Shown: positions 42,060 through 50,980, counted from the first letter of the stretch. The stretch: 64,000 nucleotides of DNA from JAJXWB01 sp965246795 (GCA_965246795.1 CBDFFN010000004.1:124001-188000), one strand, 5' to 3'. Translations and numbers: made by a program. Notes: a model not told the origin generated them from the letters alone.

Positions 42060-42878
42060 ATGAAAGTCTCCCTCATCCAGATGAACTCCGGCTCCGACAA
42101 GCCGGCCAACCTCGCGCAGGCGCGCGACCTCATCGAGCGCGCGGTCGCCGAGGAAAAGCCCGACTGGATCGGCCTGCCGGAAGTTTGGGATTTCATCGGC
42201 GGCGCACGTCGGGACAAACTCGCGGCAGCGGAAGAATTGCCCGGCGGCCCGGCTTGGTCGCTGATGAGCGAACTCGCCGCCAAACATCGCGTCTTTATCC
42301 ACGCCGGCTCGATTCTTGAAAAAGCCGGCGACGACAAGATGCACAACACAACGCTCGTGTTTGATCGCGACGGCAAGGAGATCGCGCGCTATCGCAAGAT
42401 CCACATGTTCGACATCACGACGCCAGACGGCGTCAGCTATCGCGAGAGTGCGTCATTCGAAGCGGGTGATGCCGTCGTCACATACGATTGCGAGGGCGTC
42501 ACCGTCGGTTGCGCCATCTGCTACGATGTGCGCTTCCCGTATCTCTTCGCCGCGTTAGCGGACAAAGGTGCGCAGATGATTGCGATGCCCGCTGCCTTCA
42601 CCATGCAGACGGGCAAGGACCACTGGGAAGTACTATGTCGCGCGCGCGCGATCGAGACGGAAACCTATTTCGTCGCCGCTGCGCAGACGGGCCCGCACAT
42701 TCAGGGCAACGAAACGCGCATGACCTACGGGCATTCGCTCGTCGCCGACCCGTGGGGTCACGTTGTCGCGAAAGCGTCGGACGGACCGGGCATCGTGTCC
42801 GCGCGCATCGATCCGAAACAAATCGCGAAAGTGCGCGCGCAGATCCCTGTCGCACAGCACAAGGTGACGCTGGCGTAG
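42060..42878 (+). CDS. carbon-nitrogen hydrolase, nitrilase superfamily (NIT2-like)
   Basis: A 272-residue amidase-type enzyme. The catalytic triad is visible as the glutamate region GLPEVWDFIGG, the lysine in RYRKIHMFDITTP and the cysteine in CAICYDVRFPYLFAAL. The sequence resembles the Nit1/Nit2 and YafV group, which hydrolyse omega-amides such as alpha-ketoglutaramate or deaminated glutathione; the FDITTPDG loop and TYFVAAAQTGPH are typical of Nit-type proteins. It reads in the same direction as pgi, 43 bases later. The exact substrate cannot be decided from sequence. Confidence 0.9.
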   Translation: MKVSLIQMNSGSDKPANLAQARDLIERAVAEEKPDWIGLPEVWDFIGGARRDKLAAAEELPGGPAWSLMSELAAKHRVFIHAGSILEKAGDDKMHNTTLVFDRDGKEIARYRKIHMFDITTPDGVSYRESASFEAGDAVVTYDCEGVTVGCAICYDVRFPYLFAALADKGAQMIAMPAAFTMQTGKDHWEVLCRARAIETETYFVAAAQTGPHIQGNETRMTYGHSLVADPWGHVVAKASDGPGIVSARIDPKQIAKVRAQIPVAQHKVTLA

Positions 42879-42905
42879 TCGCCGTCCCCGCGAAAGCTGC
42901 GGGCC

Positions 42906-43679
42906 TTACTTCTCGACGAACGCCTTCTCGATCACGAATTGACCAGGCTCGCCGTGATTGCCCTCGGCATAACCCTCGTCAAGCAGAAGTTCGCGCGCAT
43001 CACGAAGCATGTCCGGGCTGCCGCACAGCATGAAGCGGTCGTCGGCGGCGTTCATGCGCGGCAGGCCGCAATCGCGGAAAAGCTGGCCCGACGTCAGCAG
43101 ATCGGTGATGCGGCCGCGATTGCGGAACGGCTCGCGCGTGACGGTCGGGTAATAGATGAGCTGGCTCGAGATCAGTTCGCCGATTAGCTCGTCTTTCGGC
43201 AGCGTCTGCTGAATTCGCTCGCCATAGGCGAGTTCGTTGACCTGCCGGCAGCCGTGCACGAGCACGACCTTCTCGAAACGATCGTAGGTCTCCGGGTCTT
43301 TGATGATCGACAGAAACGGCGCGAGGCCCGTCCCGGTGCCGAGCAGGTACAGATTGCGACCACTTTCCAGATTGTCGATGACGAGCGTGCCTGTCGGCTT
43401 CGAGCCGACGAGAACCTGATCGCCGGTCTTTAGGTGCTGCAGGCGCGACGTCAGGGGGCCGTTCGGCACCTTGATCGAGAAGAACTCCAGTTCGTCTTCG
43501 TAATTGGCACTGGCGACGCTGTAGGCGCGCATGAGCGGCCGGCCCTCGACTTCCAGCCCGAGCATCACGAACTCGCCGTTACGGAAACGCAGCGTCGGCG
43601 CGCGGGTCGTGCGAAAGGAAAAGAGCGAATCCGTCCAGTGATGGACGTCGGTCACGGTCTGAACGCTGGCCCTGCTCAT
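42906..43679 (-). CDS. fpr: ferredoxin-NADP+ reductase
   Basis: A 257-residue FAD enzyme passing electrons between NADPH and ferredoxin or flavodoxin. The FAD motif RAYSVASANYEDELEFFSIK replaces the common RxYSxxS, with KVPNGPLTSRLQHLK next; the NADP part has LLGTGTGLAPFLSIIKD and VLVHGCRQVNEL, ending with the C-terminal FVIEKAFVEK characteristic of the bacterial short form. This FprA-type protein usually participates in oxidative-stress defence or iron-sulfur cluster supply. A GGAG box lies nine bases before the start and a recognisable promoter with two palindromes lies upstream. Confidence 0.93.
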   Translation of the reverse strand: MSRASVQTVTDVHHWTDSLFSFRTTRAPTLRFRNGEFVMLGLEVEGRPLMRAYSVASANYEDELEFFSIKVPNGPLTSRLQHLKTGDQVLVGSKPTGTLVIDNLESGRNLYLLGTGTGLAPFLSIIKDPETYDRFEKVVLVHGCRQVNELAYGERIQQTLPKDELIGELISSQLIYYPTVTREPFRNRGRITDLLTSGQLFRDCGLPRMNAADDRFMLCGSPDMLRDARELLLDEGYAEGNHGEPGQFVIEKAFVEK

Positions 43680-43694
43680 CGAATGCTCCGGCGG

Positions 43695-43746
43695 ACAATA
43701 TTGTTCGTGTACAAATGAATTTGTGCGATGCCGAACGTGGTGTCAA
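43695..43746 (-). promoter_or_regulatory. fpr promoter with palindromic sites
   Basis: On the minus strand TTGACA (43741-43746) and CAAATT (43718-43723) are separated by 17 bases, a good -35 and a weak -10. The -10 lies inside a perfect inverted repeat, ACAAAT-N2-ATTTGT (43711-43724), and a second perfect palindrome, ACAATATTGT (43695-43704), lies between the promoter and the start codon. Either could be an operator. Confidence 0.6.
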
Positions 43747-43900
43747 GGTGGAGCGGCGACACACAAAATGAAATGGCACAAAGTGCCGCAAGTCTTTTGG
43801 TTACAGTCGGTTATGTCGAGGAGACATCGAAACGATTCTATTCTACGATCGGGCATCGGCGCGGCGTAGATCGCGCGTTCAAGGGCGAGGCGAGAGAAGG

Positions 43901-44650
43901 ATGCTGCTGCAGGGCCGGACGGCCGTCATTTCGGGCGCCGCAGGGCTTCGCGGCATCGGCTACGCTACCGCCGCACTATTCGCAGCGCAGGGTGCTCGGG
44001 TTGCCATCCTCGACCTCGATGCAAGCGCAGCTACAGCCGCTGCCGGCTCGCTCGGCCCGGACCATTGTGGTCTTGTTTGCGACGTCACGGACAAGGCCGC
44101 CTGCGAAAGAGCCGTCGCCGACGTGCTCGCGCGGCTTGGCCAGATCGATGTCCTCGTCAACAATGCCGGCGTCACGCAGGCGATCAAGGTCGCCGATATC
44201 GGCACGGACGATTGGGACCGCATTCAGGGTGTGAACCTGCGCGGCGTGCTGCTTCTGTCCCAAGCGGTGCTGCCGCATATGCGCGCGCGGAAGCAGGGTT
44301 CGATTGCTTGCATCTCGTCTGTGTCGGCACAGCGCGGCGGCGGCATTCTCGGCGGCGCGCATTACTCCGCCGCAAAAGCAGGTGTGCTCGGCCTTGCAAA
44401 GGCGATGGCCCGCGAAGTCGGTGCGGATGGCATCCGCGTCAATTGCGTGACGCCGGGCCTGATCGACACCGACATCATTGCAGGCAAACTCGATGACGAG
44501 CAGCGTGCAAAAGTCGCCGCCGAAATTCCGCTCGGGCGTCTCGGAAAACCGCAAGACGTCGCAGGCGCATTCCTATTTCTCGCCTCCGACCTTTCGTCCT
44601 ATCTCACGGGCGCCGTCATCGACGTGAACGGCGGGCTGTTGATCCATTGA
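43901..44650 (+). CDS. SDR family oxidoreductase
   Basis: A 249-residue classical short-chain dehydrogenase. The nucleotide motif is SGAAGLRGIGYATAALF (an expanded TGxxxGxG), with the aspartate in LDLDASAA suggesting NAD preference. The catalytic Ser-Tyr-Lys lies in CISSVSAQRGGG and HYSAAKAGVLGLAKAMARE, and NNAGVTQ is intact. The C-terminal part (VTPGLIDTDI, LTGAVIDVNGGL) is that of FabG-like enzymes. It directly precedes a split transketolase with 7 bases between, so the three form an operon; it may oxidise or reduce a polyol or sugar that feeds the transketolase. Confidence 0.9.
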   Translation: MLLQGRTAVISGAAGLRGIGYATAALFAAQGARVAILDLDASAATAAAGSLGPDHCGLVCDVTDKAACERAVADVLARLGQIDVLVNNAGVTQAIKVADIGTDDWDRIQGVNLRGVLLLSQAVLPHMRARKQGSIACISSVSAQRGGGILGGAHYSAAKAGVLGLAKAMAREVGADGIRVNCVTPGLIDTDIIAGKLDDEQRAKVAAEIPLGRLGKPQDVAGAFLFLASDLSSYLTGAVIDVNGGLLIH

Positions 44651-44657
44651 GGATGCA

Positions 44658-45494
44658 ATGACAGCGCCCGGCCACAATCGCGAACTCGAGGCGCGCGCAC
44701 ACGCAATTCGTTGTCACGCACTGCGGATGGGCAAAGTGCAGGGCCAAGGCTATATCGCGCAGGCGCTCGACATCGCCGATGTGCTCGCCGTCGCATATTT
44801 TCACGCAATGCGTTTGCGCCCGCACGAACCCGAATGGGATGGCCGAGACCGTTTTTATCTCTCGACCGGCCACTACGCGATCGCGCTCTATGCGGCGCTG
44901 ATCGAAGCAGGCGTGTTGCCGGAAAGCGAGATCGAAAATTATGGCGGCGACGACAGCCGCCTGCCGATGTCAGGCATGGCGAGTTATACGCCCGGCATGG
45001 AAATCTCAGGCGGCTCGCTCGGCTTAGGATTGCCGATCGCGGTCGGCGCATGTCTCGGCCTGAAGCGCAAAGGCTCCGCGTCGCGCATATTCAACCTGCT
45101 GTCGGACGGCGAACTCGGTGAAGGTTCCACATGGGAAGCGGCAATGGCCGCCGCGCACTGGAAGCTCGACAATCTCGTCGCCATCGTCGACGTCAACAAT
45201 ATGCAGGCCGACGGGCCATCGCGGCACGTGATGTCGAGCGAGCCGCTCGTCGACAAATGGAAGGCGTTCGGCTGGTTCGCGCAACGTGTCGACGGCAACG
45301 ATATTCCTGCGCTCGTTTCAGCCTTCGACAAAGCGAAGGCGCACGAAAGCGCACAGCCTAGCGTGATTATCTGCGACACGATTATGGGCAAAGGCGTGCC
45401 GTTTTTCGAAGCGCGCGAACGCAGTCATTTCCTGCGTGTCGAAGCGCATGAGTGGGACGAAGCGCTGGCGGCGCTCGACGAGGCCTCGTTATGA
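44658..45494 (+). CDS. transketolase, N-terminal subunit
   Basis: A 278-residue protein with the ThDP-binding (PP) domain of transketolase. It has the diphosphate-binding GDGE-type motif as LLSDGELGEGSTWEAAMAAA, followed by VAIVDVNNMQADG for the metal, and a preceding LSTGHYAIALYAALIEAG. Split transketolases (separate N- and C-subunits) occur across bacteria, and some have specialised catabolic roles (for example on apulose 4-phosphate) instead of the pentose phosphate pathway. The downstream C-subunit start overlaps its stop (ATGA). No pathway gene other than the SDR is adjacent, so the donor sugar is not known. Confidence 0.92.
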   Translation: MTAPGHNRELEARAHAIRCHALRMGKVQGQGYIAQALDIADVLAVAYFHAMRLRPHEPEWDGRDRFYLSTGHYAIALYAALIEAGVLPESEIENYGGDDSRLPMSGMASYTPGMEISGGSLGLGLPIAVGACLGLKRKGSASRIFNLLSDGELGEGSTWEAAMAAAHWKLDNLVAIVDVNNMQADGPSRHVMSSEPLVDKWKAFGWFAQRVDGNDIPALVSAFDKAKAHESAQPSVIICDTIMGKGVPFFEARERSHFLRVEAHEWDEALAALDEASL

Positions 45495-46510
45495 GCGGCA
45501 AGCGTGGTTTCGCTGCACCCGACCCGGCGAAACCGAAACTTACGACGTCGGCGATGATCGCGTCGATTGCGGGAGAAGGTCAGCGCACCAAAGTCGCGCC
45601 CTTCGGTCACGCGCTCGTCGCGATGGCGAAAGAGCGCGACGACATTGTTGGCCTCACCGCCGACCTTGGCAAATACACGGACTTGCACATCTTTGCGCAA
45701 GCGTTCCCCGACCGCTTTTATCAGATGGGCATGGCAGAGCAGGCGTTGCTCGGCGCGGCTGCCGGCTTCGCACACGAAGGTTTCGTGCCGTTCGCCACAA
45801 CTTATGCGGTGTTCGCAGCGCGCCGCGCCTACGATTTCGTGCATCAGGCGATCGCGGAAGAAAATCTGCCGGTCAAGCTCGTATGCGCCCTGCCCGGTCT
45901 CACCAGCGGTTACGGGCCAAGCCATCAGGCGACGGAAGACATCGCAATCTTTCGTGGTGTGCCCGGCCTGACGATCGTCGATCCCTGCGATGCGCAGGAT
46001 ATCGAACAGGCGGTGCCGCAAATCGCTGCGCATCCCGGCCCCGTTTACATGCGCGCTTTACGCGGACAAGTGCCGATGGTGCTCGACGAGTACGACGGCC
46101 GCTTCGAGCTCGGCAAGGCGTGCATGCTGCGCGACGGCCGCGATGTGCTCTTCGTGTCGTCGGGCTTGCTCACGATGCGCGTACTCGAAGCCGCTAAGGT
46201 TCTTGCTGCCGACAAGATCGACGTTGCGGTTCTGCATGTCGCGACGATCAAGCCGCTCGACGAAGCTGCGATCATCGAAGCCTGTCGCAAGTCGGGCCGA
46301 CTTGTCGTGATCGCCGAAAATCATTCCGTGATCGGCGGCCTCGGTGAAGCCGTCGCCGGCGTTCTAATGCGCACAGACGTGCATCCCGCGTTCAAGCACA
46401 TCGGACTCCCGGACGCGTTTCTCGATGCCGGCGCGCTGCCGACGCTGCACGATCGCTACGGGATCTCGACCGAGGCCATCGTGAAGCGAGTGAAAGAGTG
46501 GCTACGGTAA
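45491..46510 (+). CDS. transketolase, C-terminal subunit
   Basis: A 339-residue partner with the pyrimidine-binding (Pyr) and C-terminal domains. The catalytic glutamate lies in QMGMAEQALLGAAAGFAHEG, and the substrate loop TSGYGPSHQATEDIAIFRGV is well kept. The C-terminal domain begins at about DVLFVSSGLLTMRVLEAAKV and ends with AENHSVIGGLGEAVAGVL. Its ATGA start overlap with the N-subunit gene ensures equal production. Together with the SDR it forms a three-gene unit. A short basic N-terminal extension of about 20 residues precedes the conserved part. Confidence 0.93.
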   Translation: MSGKRGFAAPDPAKPKLTTSAMIASIAGEGQRTKVAPFGHALVAMAKERDDIVGLTADLGKYTDLHIFAQAFPDRFYQMGMAEQALLGAAAGFAHEGFVPFATTYAVFAARRAYDFVHQAIAEENLPVKLVCALPGLTSGYGPSHQATEDIAIFRGVPGLTIVDPCDAQDIEQAVPQIAAHPGPVYMRALRGQVPMVLDEYDGRFELGKACMLRDGRDVLFVSSGLLTMRVLEAAKVLAADKIDVAVLHVATIKPLDEAAIIEACRKSGRLVVIAENHSVIGGLGEAVAGVLMRTDVHPAFKHIGLPDAFLDAGALPTLHDRYGISTEAIVKRVKEWLR

Positions 46511-46511
46511 C

Positions 46512-47630
46512 TCAAGCCGCCAACGGCTGCTGGCCGCCGTTGTCGCCGAATGCTTCCTCGCGATAGAGGCCGAGCGACTGCATCACCGGCAGGTCGTTGA
46601 AGGTGAAGAGGCAGGCGTCGTCGCGATCGGACGCGTTGCCGTGCTCGTGCCATGCCCAGGCCGGCACGCAAAAGATGTCGCGCTCCTTCCAGTCGAAGCG
46701 CTTGCCGTCGATGACCGAGAAACCCGACCCTTTCGCGACCTGATACATGAAACTGCCGGTGTGGCGGTGCGCACGCGTGCGTTCGCCCGGCCGCAGCATT
46801 TGCATCGACGCGCCGATCGTCTGCATAACCGGACCACCGGTGACCGGATTGACGTAACTCATCATGACGCCGTCGAAGGGTGAGCCGTCGGTGGCTTTCG
46901 CGAACCGAGTCAGCGCTTCGTAGGTCGGCGCCCATTCGTATTTCAGCAGCGGCGAATAAGGCTTCGCCCATTCCTGCCCCGCGGGACGAAGGCCGGAGGC
47001 ACCCCAGGAATTCGTCACGTCATCGACGGGGTAGCCGACCGCCTGCTTCAGGTCGTCATGCACGGCGTAGAAATTCGCCTCCAGCGTGTTGACGAGCGGG
47101 ATGTCGAGCCCGTCCTGCCAGATGCAGGGCGAGCCGTCGGCCTCGACGCCATGCTCGTGCCACGTCCCGTTGGGCGTCAGTACGAAATCGTTGGCGCCGA
47201 GCGTCATCTTGTGGCCGTCGACGATCGTGTAGGCGCCCTTGCCTTCCATGATGAAGCGCAAAGCCGACGCGGAATGCGCGTGGGCCGACGCAACCTCGCC
47301 GGGGTTCATCACCTGCAGGCCCGAATACAGCCAGCCCACCGAGGCCGCGTATTCCTGCCGGCCGGGATTGTTGAGATAGACGACACGCCGGCCCGCCTTC
47401 TCCGGCGTCACAAGGTCGACCGAGCGCAGCACATGCTCGCGCAGATCCTCGTAGCGCCAGAGCACCGGGACAGAGGAAGACTTCGGCTGCCACGGCTCGA
47501 TCTTGTTGGCGACTGTCCAGAGCGCCCCGGCGTCAAGCTTCTCGAGTGCGCCGTAGTAGGCCAACAATTCCGGCGTATCCTCGACGTTGGCGCGACCGGC
47601 AACGTCTTCGCGGTGATTTTCGCGTGTCAT
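46512..47630 (-). CDS. gentisate 1,2-dioxygenase-like bicupin
   Basis: A 372-residue two-cupin protein. The N-terminal cupin contains GEVASAHAHSASALRFIMEG, whose His-x-His and later HEHG resemble the iron site of gentisate 1,2-dioxygenase. The C-terminal cupin has RTRAHRHTGSFMYQVAKGSG and WAWHEHGNAS, again with His pairs, so both cupins keep possible metal sites, whereas many true gentisate dioxygenases keep only one. The family opens the ring of gentisate, salicylate or hydroxynaphthoate. No other aromatic-pathway gene is adjacent. It is convergent with the transketolase unit. Substrate specificity is therefore unresolved. Confidence 0.85.
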   Translation of the reverse strand: MTRENHREDVAGRANVEDTPELLAYYGALEKLDAGALWTVANKIEPWQPKSSSVPVLWRYEDLREHVLRSVDLVTPEKAGRRVVYLNNPGRQEYAASVGWLYSGLQVMNPGEVASAHAHSASALRFIMEGKGAYTIVDGHKMTLGANDFVLTPNGTWHEHGVEADGSPCIWQDGLDIPLVNTLEANFYAVHDDLKQAVGYPVDDVTNSWGASGLRPAGQEWAKPYSPLLKYEWAPTYEALTRFAKATDGSPFDGVMMSYVNPVTGGPVMQTIGASMQMLRPGERTRAHRHTGSFMYQVAKGSGFSVIDGKRFDWKERDIFCVPAWAWHEHGNASDRDDACLFTFNDLPVMQSLGLYREEAFGDNGGQQPLAA

Positions 47631-47788
47631 TCTGCCCTCGAACGGTGTTTTCAGCCGAAAACTAACCCAAAATTGCGCGAAAACTCGCGAATCCGCGCCG
47701 AATTCGGCGAAATGGGGTTGGCGTAATGTCGATATCGGCCCATGTCTGCTCGTCCAGCCGGCCGGCCACGGCCGCCAGGAGATGGAAG

Positions 47789-48013
47789 ATGACTGTACTC
47801 AATTTTGCAGATTTCGCACGGCGAGGTCCAAGCGCGATCCCCACGGCCCCGCAACGCACGGACTATGTCGCGCCGCCGGTTACGGATCGCTGGGCCACGC
47901 TGCATACCGCCACGGCACCTGCGATGATGGCACCGACGCCGGCCGCCGATTACTGGAGCGACCTGCAATTGCGCATGGCCTATCCGACGTTGCATATGCG
48001 GCATGGCGCCTGA
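47789..48013 (+). CDS. small hypothetical protein
   Basis: A 74-residue protein from the ATG at 47789, preceded by CAGGAG at a good distance. It starts MTVLNFADFARRGPSAIPTA and has no membrane segment; the middle is Pro/Thr/Ala-rich and the end reads MAYPTLHMRHGA. A longer in-frame start exists but has no ribosome-binding site. It is followed three bases later by another small gene. I recognise no family. Confidence 0.5.
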   Translation: MTVLNFADFARRGPSAIPTAPQRTDYVAPPVTDRWATLHTATAPAMMAPTPAADYWSDLQLRMAYPTLHMRHGA

Positions 48014-48016
48014 GTG

Positions 48017-48178
48017 ATGGCAGACCGCGAGCCGCCGCAGACGCCGAAGCCATCGCCGAACGCCGACAAACCGACGCCGTCCGATGGCAAAGAAGCGCAG
48101 ATCGACGAAGCAAAGGACGAGGGCGCGGGAAAGAAATCTGTGCCGATAGAAGACGTGACGACCGCCAACGACAAGTGA
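48017..48178 (+). CDS. small charged, Pro-rich hypothetical protein
   Basis: A 53-residue frame (MADREPPQTPKPSPNADKP at the start, SVPIEDVTTANDK at the end) with no hydrophobic segment: Lys, Asp, Glu and Pro dominate, so it is probably disordered. It begins three bases after the previous small gene's stop. The codon usage resembles the surrounding genes. It is a tentative gene with no family match that I know. Confidence 0.4.
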   Translation: MADREPPQTPKPSPNADKPTPSDGKEAQIDEAKDEGAGKKSVPIEDVTTANDK

Positions 48179-48236
48179 TGTCGCTCTGCGTGGCGGACCG
48201 CTATAACGTTTTGGGGCGACTCCGCTCGCGTTACAA

Positions 48237-48701
48237 TCAATACAACGGGTAACGCGGCGGGTTGTTCGTCCCCGGCCCGGTCCGCGGGTCGCCTAAAACC
48301 GGCGTGAGCACGGGGATTGGCGTGCCGATCAGGGCGAGGCCTATGCCATAACCTCTAAACGAGCCGGATTGGCGGTTGAGCGCGATATCGAGCTGCCGCT
48401 TCGTGTCATTGATGGCCAGGTTTGGATAGCGATAGTCGTGATCCTGGATCACGGTCGTGCATGGCGGACCGGCGCTGAACGAGATTGCACCCTGTGTCGT
48501 CAGGCAGGACGTCAGGCGCGCAAGGCCCGCCAGCTTTGGGTTCTGGCAAGTGCCATTTGGGAGACGGCCCTCAGGGCAAAAAGCCGGGCGAACCGGTGCA
48601 ACGACAACAGCGACCGGCTGAGGAGCCAACGGCCGGGTTTGCGCGGACGCGGATGAGATCGTGAGGCTGACAAAGCCAGCGACGAGAGCATGCTTCAGCA
48701 T
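48237..48701 (-). CDS. exported hypothetical protein
   Basis: A 154-residue protein with a signal peptide (MLKHALVAGFVSLTISSASA). The mature part contains a cysteine-bearing region, RPAFCPEGRLPNGTCQNPKL, LTSCLTTQGAISFSAGPPC and a long polar end with YRYPNLAIND. The four cysteines suggest disulfides, consistent with periplasmic or extracellular location. It lies seven bases downstream of the outer-membrane barrel gene on the same strand, so they are probably one operon. Function unknown. Confidence 0.7.
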   Translation of the reverse strand: MLKHALVAGFVSLTISSASAQTRPLAPQPVAVVVAPVRPAFCPEGRLPNGTCQNPKLAGLARLTSCLTTQGAISFSAGPPCTTVIQDHDYRYPNLAINDTKRQLDIALNRQSGSFRGYGIGLALIGTPIPVLTPVLGDPRTGPGTNNPPRYPLY

Positions 48702-48708
48702 TTTACCC

Positions 48709-50052
48709 TCAGAAACTGAAATTCACGCCGCCGGCGATCTGCCAGCCGCTGTAAGTCAAGGGAATTACGTTCGAGCCCAGCGTAATGCCGTTCCCAGTGA
48801 AGGCCAACAGATTTAGGTCGAATTTGTTGGGGCTGCCGCGCTCTGCGGTGCGGATATGTTCGACGCGACCCGTAATTGAGACTTTTTCGTTGATCGCATA
48901 TGTCGCGCTGGTACCGATGCCAAAGCGCGTCTTCGCGGGAATGAACAAGTTGCTCGTCGCGTCGTAAGAATTGTTTTGGCGGTAGAGGACACTAACGAAA
49001 GGCGCGAGCGAAAATGCCGGCGTGAAAGCGTAGGTCGCCGTGATTTTCCCGGAATAGACGGCGTTATTCGAGTTCGACGCCTCGGCGATCAGCACGCCGT
49101 TCGCATAGGACAATATGTTGTTCGGAAACCCGGCAAACAGCGTGTCGGCACGGACGCCGTAGTTCTGGAAACCATAACTGGCGCTGCCGAGGAAGGACGC
49201 GGACAGCGATTCGGTAAGTGCATATTGCGCGAACAGCGATAGCGCGATGCGACGGCCGCTGCGCGATGTCGCGACATTGTCGACATAGGCCGTCGTGTCG
49301 CTGGAATACGAAACCGAACCCTGCGCCGTAAGAGGACCATCGGCGTAGGTCGCCGATGCGCTGAGGCTCGTGAGATTGCCGGGCATATATTTTGAGAAGA
49401 GCTGGAACGGCGTGTTCCCGATCGCAAGACCTTCGCGATTATACGCCTCGCGGATCGTCACGCCGGCCGTGACATTGAACGTCAACTCCGCCGTCACCGG
49501 GAAGTTGAAACCAGCGCTCGGACCGAAATTGAAGCCTTCGCCGTAAGACGGCACGGGCACGAGATCAGGGTCGAGACGCGAGCGGCCGCCGAAGCCAAAC
49601 AGCGACGGGCGTCCTGTCGGCAGGTTGAAGTTGAGCGACAGAAACGGCTGGATGCCGTCGATGCCGAGATATGTCATTGTGCCCGACACGGTCGTGTCGG
49701 TCGGCCCCATGAAGCGGCCCTGGAAGTTGAATGTTGTCTGCTCGGAACGGACGTAGCCGCTCTTCAGGTTGAAATCGAGCTTGATGTCCGGCGTCGGATT
49801 GCCACTCAGCGAGTGGCTAGACTGAAAATAGGTCTGGTTGCCGCTGCCGCGAATATTGTTCGGCGCCGCGAACAACGAATAGCCACGCGAGCCTCTGAAC
49901 GAGGCGTAGGACAATTCCGACGACGTGAGCATCGTCCACACGGGCGCGAAAGGCGCGTCAGACGCCGCAGTCGTTGTCGTCGTGCTGACTTGCGCGATTG
50001 CAGCGCTCGAAGCGAATGCAAGGACCAAACCGAACGCCGGCGACAGCCGCAT
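48709..50052 (-). CDS. predicted outer-membrane beta-barrel protein
   Basis: A 447-residue protein. The ATG at 50052 follows an AGGGGGG box and begins a signal peptide (MRLSPAFGLVLAFASSAAIA). The mature protein consists of alternating polar/hydrophobic strands with many Ser, Thr, Gly, Asn and Tyr (for example LTFNVTAGVTIREAYNREG, ISLTGRVEHIRTAE-like strands), and ends in the C-terminal phenylalanine of NFSF, the usual signal for the BAM complex. The pattern resembles DUF560/OmpA-unrelated porin-like barrels of about 18 strands, of unknown specificity. A Thr-rich run (VSTTTTTAASD) follows the signal. The small exported protein gene is immediately downstream. Confidence 0.8.
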   Translation of the reverse strand: MRLSPAFGLVLAFASSAAIAQVSTTTTTAASDAPFAPVWTMLTSSELSYASFRGSRGYSLFAAPNNIRGSGNQTYFQSSHSLSGNPTPDIKLDFNLKSGYVRSEQTTFNFQGRFMGPTDTTVSGTMTYLGIDGIQPFLSLNFNLPTGRPSLFGFGGRSRLDPDLVPVPSYGEGFNFGPSAGFNFPVTAELTFNVTAGVTIREAYNREGLAIGNTPFQLFSKYMPGNLTSLSASATYADGPLTAQGSVSYSSDTTAYVDNVATSRSGRRIALSLFAQYALTESLSASFLGSASYGFQNYGVRADTLFAGFPNNILSYANGVLIAEASNSNNAVYSGKITATYAFTPAFSLAPFVSVLYRQNNSYDATSNLFIPAKTRFGIGTSATYAINEKVSITGRVEHIRTAERGSPNKFDLNLLAFTGNGITLGSNVIPLTYSGWQIAGGVNFSF

Positions 50053-50209
50053 CTGATATCCCCCCTGCGCGAATCCGTCCGCTGATCGCGCCCCTGTCGG
50101 AAGGCTTATAACAAGCTGGTTCCGTTCGGCATCAGTGATTTCGCCGCCTTTCGCGAGATCGCAGCAAGTCCTTGTATTTTTGCGACAGCTTTGCGAAGAA
50201 ACTGCCCAT

Positions 50210-50977
50210 CTAGGCAACCACGTTCCACTCGACGCCGACTGCATGAAACCCGCGCGGCATCATCTGGAGCCCGGCATTTCTGGCCTGCGCAAGCACCGCA
50301 TCGCGATCCGGGACGCCGATGGTCAGCGTCTCCAGCCGCTCGCCGCCGTCGTCGCTTGGCACGAAGCGCAGCGTCGATTCGGGGAGGGGAATTTCCAGTG
50401 ACACGTCGTTTTTCGGTGGGGCTTCTATAATTGCAGACCAATGCGCCGCGAGGCCGGCTGGATCGGGCGAGGACAGCTCCACTGCTCGCAGCTCGATACC
50501 GCGGCTCGCGTCGCGCGCGGCCAGCCAATGTGGCCCGGCCGGCGCATACAAGTCGGGATCGCTATCGCCGCCCTGCGTGCGGTTGAACTCGATCATCGCC
50601 GCACGGCAGTCGCGCGGATGCAGTTGCACGCCGGTGTAGGCGTCGTGCGTGATCTCTGTGACGACGCGCACGCCCATCGCTTTTGCATGGGATGCGCGGC
50701 GCCCTGGATCGGAACAATCGAAGATCACCATGTAGCCGCCGCGACCAGCCGATCTCGCAAGAAAGCGTCCCGCTGCCGTATCGGGCCGCGTCGGCGCGAC
50801 AACTTCGAGAAACATGTCGCCAACGGGCCAGATCGCATTCTCCAGCCCGTATTTCCCGACATGCGGATCGCGGTAGCAGACGGTGAGGCCGAGCACGTCG
50901 GTGATCACGCGCTCGGCCGCGGCTAGTTCCGGTGCTACGAGGCAGATCTGCCGTAGTCGCAAGTAATTCGCAGACAT
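50210..50977 (-). CDS. VOC family protein (glyoxalase-like, two domains)
   Basis: A 255-residue protein with two VOC modules. The first starts LRQICLVAPELAAAERVITD with LGLTVCYRD and FLEVVAPTRPDTAAGRFLAR; the second runs from about residue 160 (ELRAVELSSPDPAGLAAHWS) to the end (FHAVGVEWNVVA). The layout resembles the glyoxalase_3 group found next to acyl-CoA metabolism genes. Its start lies four bases from the stop of enoyl-CoA hydratase upstream, so it is probably cotranscribed with it. The substrate is unknown. Confidence 0.85.
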   Translation of the reverse strand: MSANYLRLRQICLVAPELAAAERVITDVLGLTVCYRDPHVGKYGLENAIWPVGDMFLEVVAPTRPDTAAGRFLARSAGRGGYMVIFDCSDPGRRASHAKAMGVRVVTEITHDAYTGVQLHPRDCRAAMIEFNRTQGGDSDPDLYAPAGPHWLAARDASRGIELRAVELSSPDPAGLAAHWSAIIEAPPKNDVSLEIPLPESTLRFVPSDDGGERLETLTIGVPDRDAVLAQARNAGLQMMPRGFHAVGVEWNVVA

Positions 50978-50980
50978 GCT

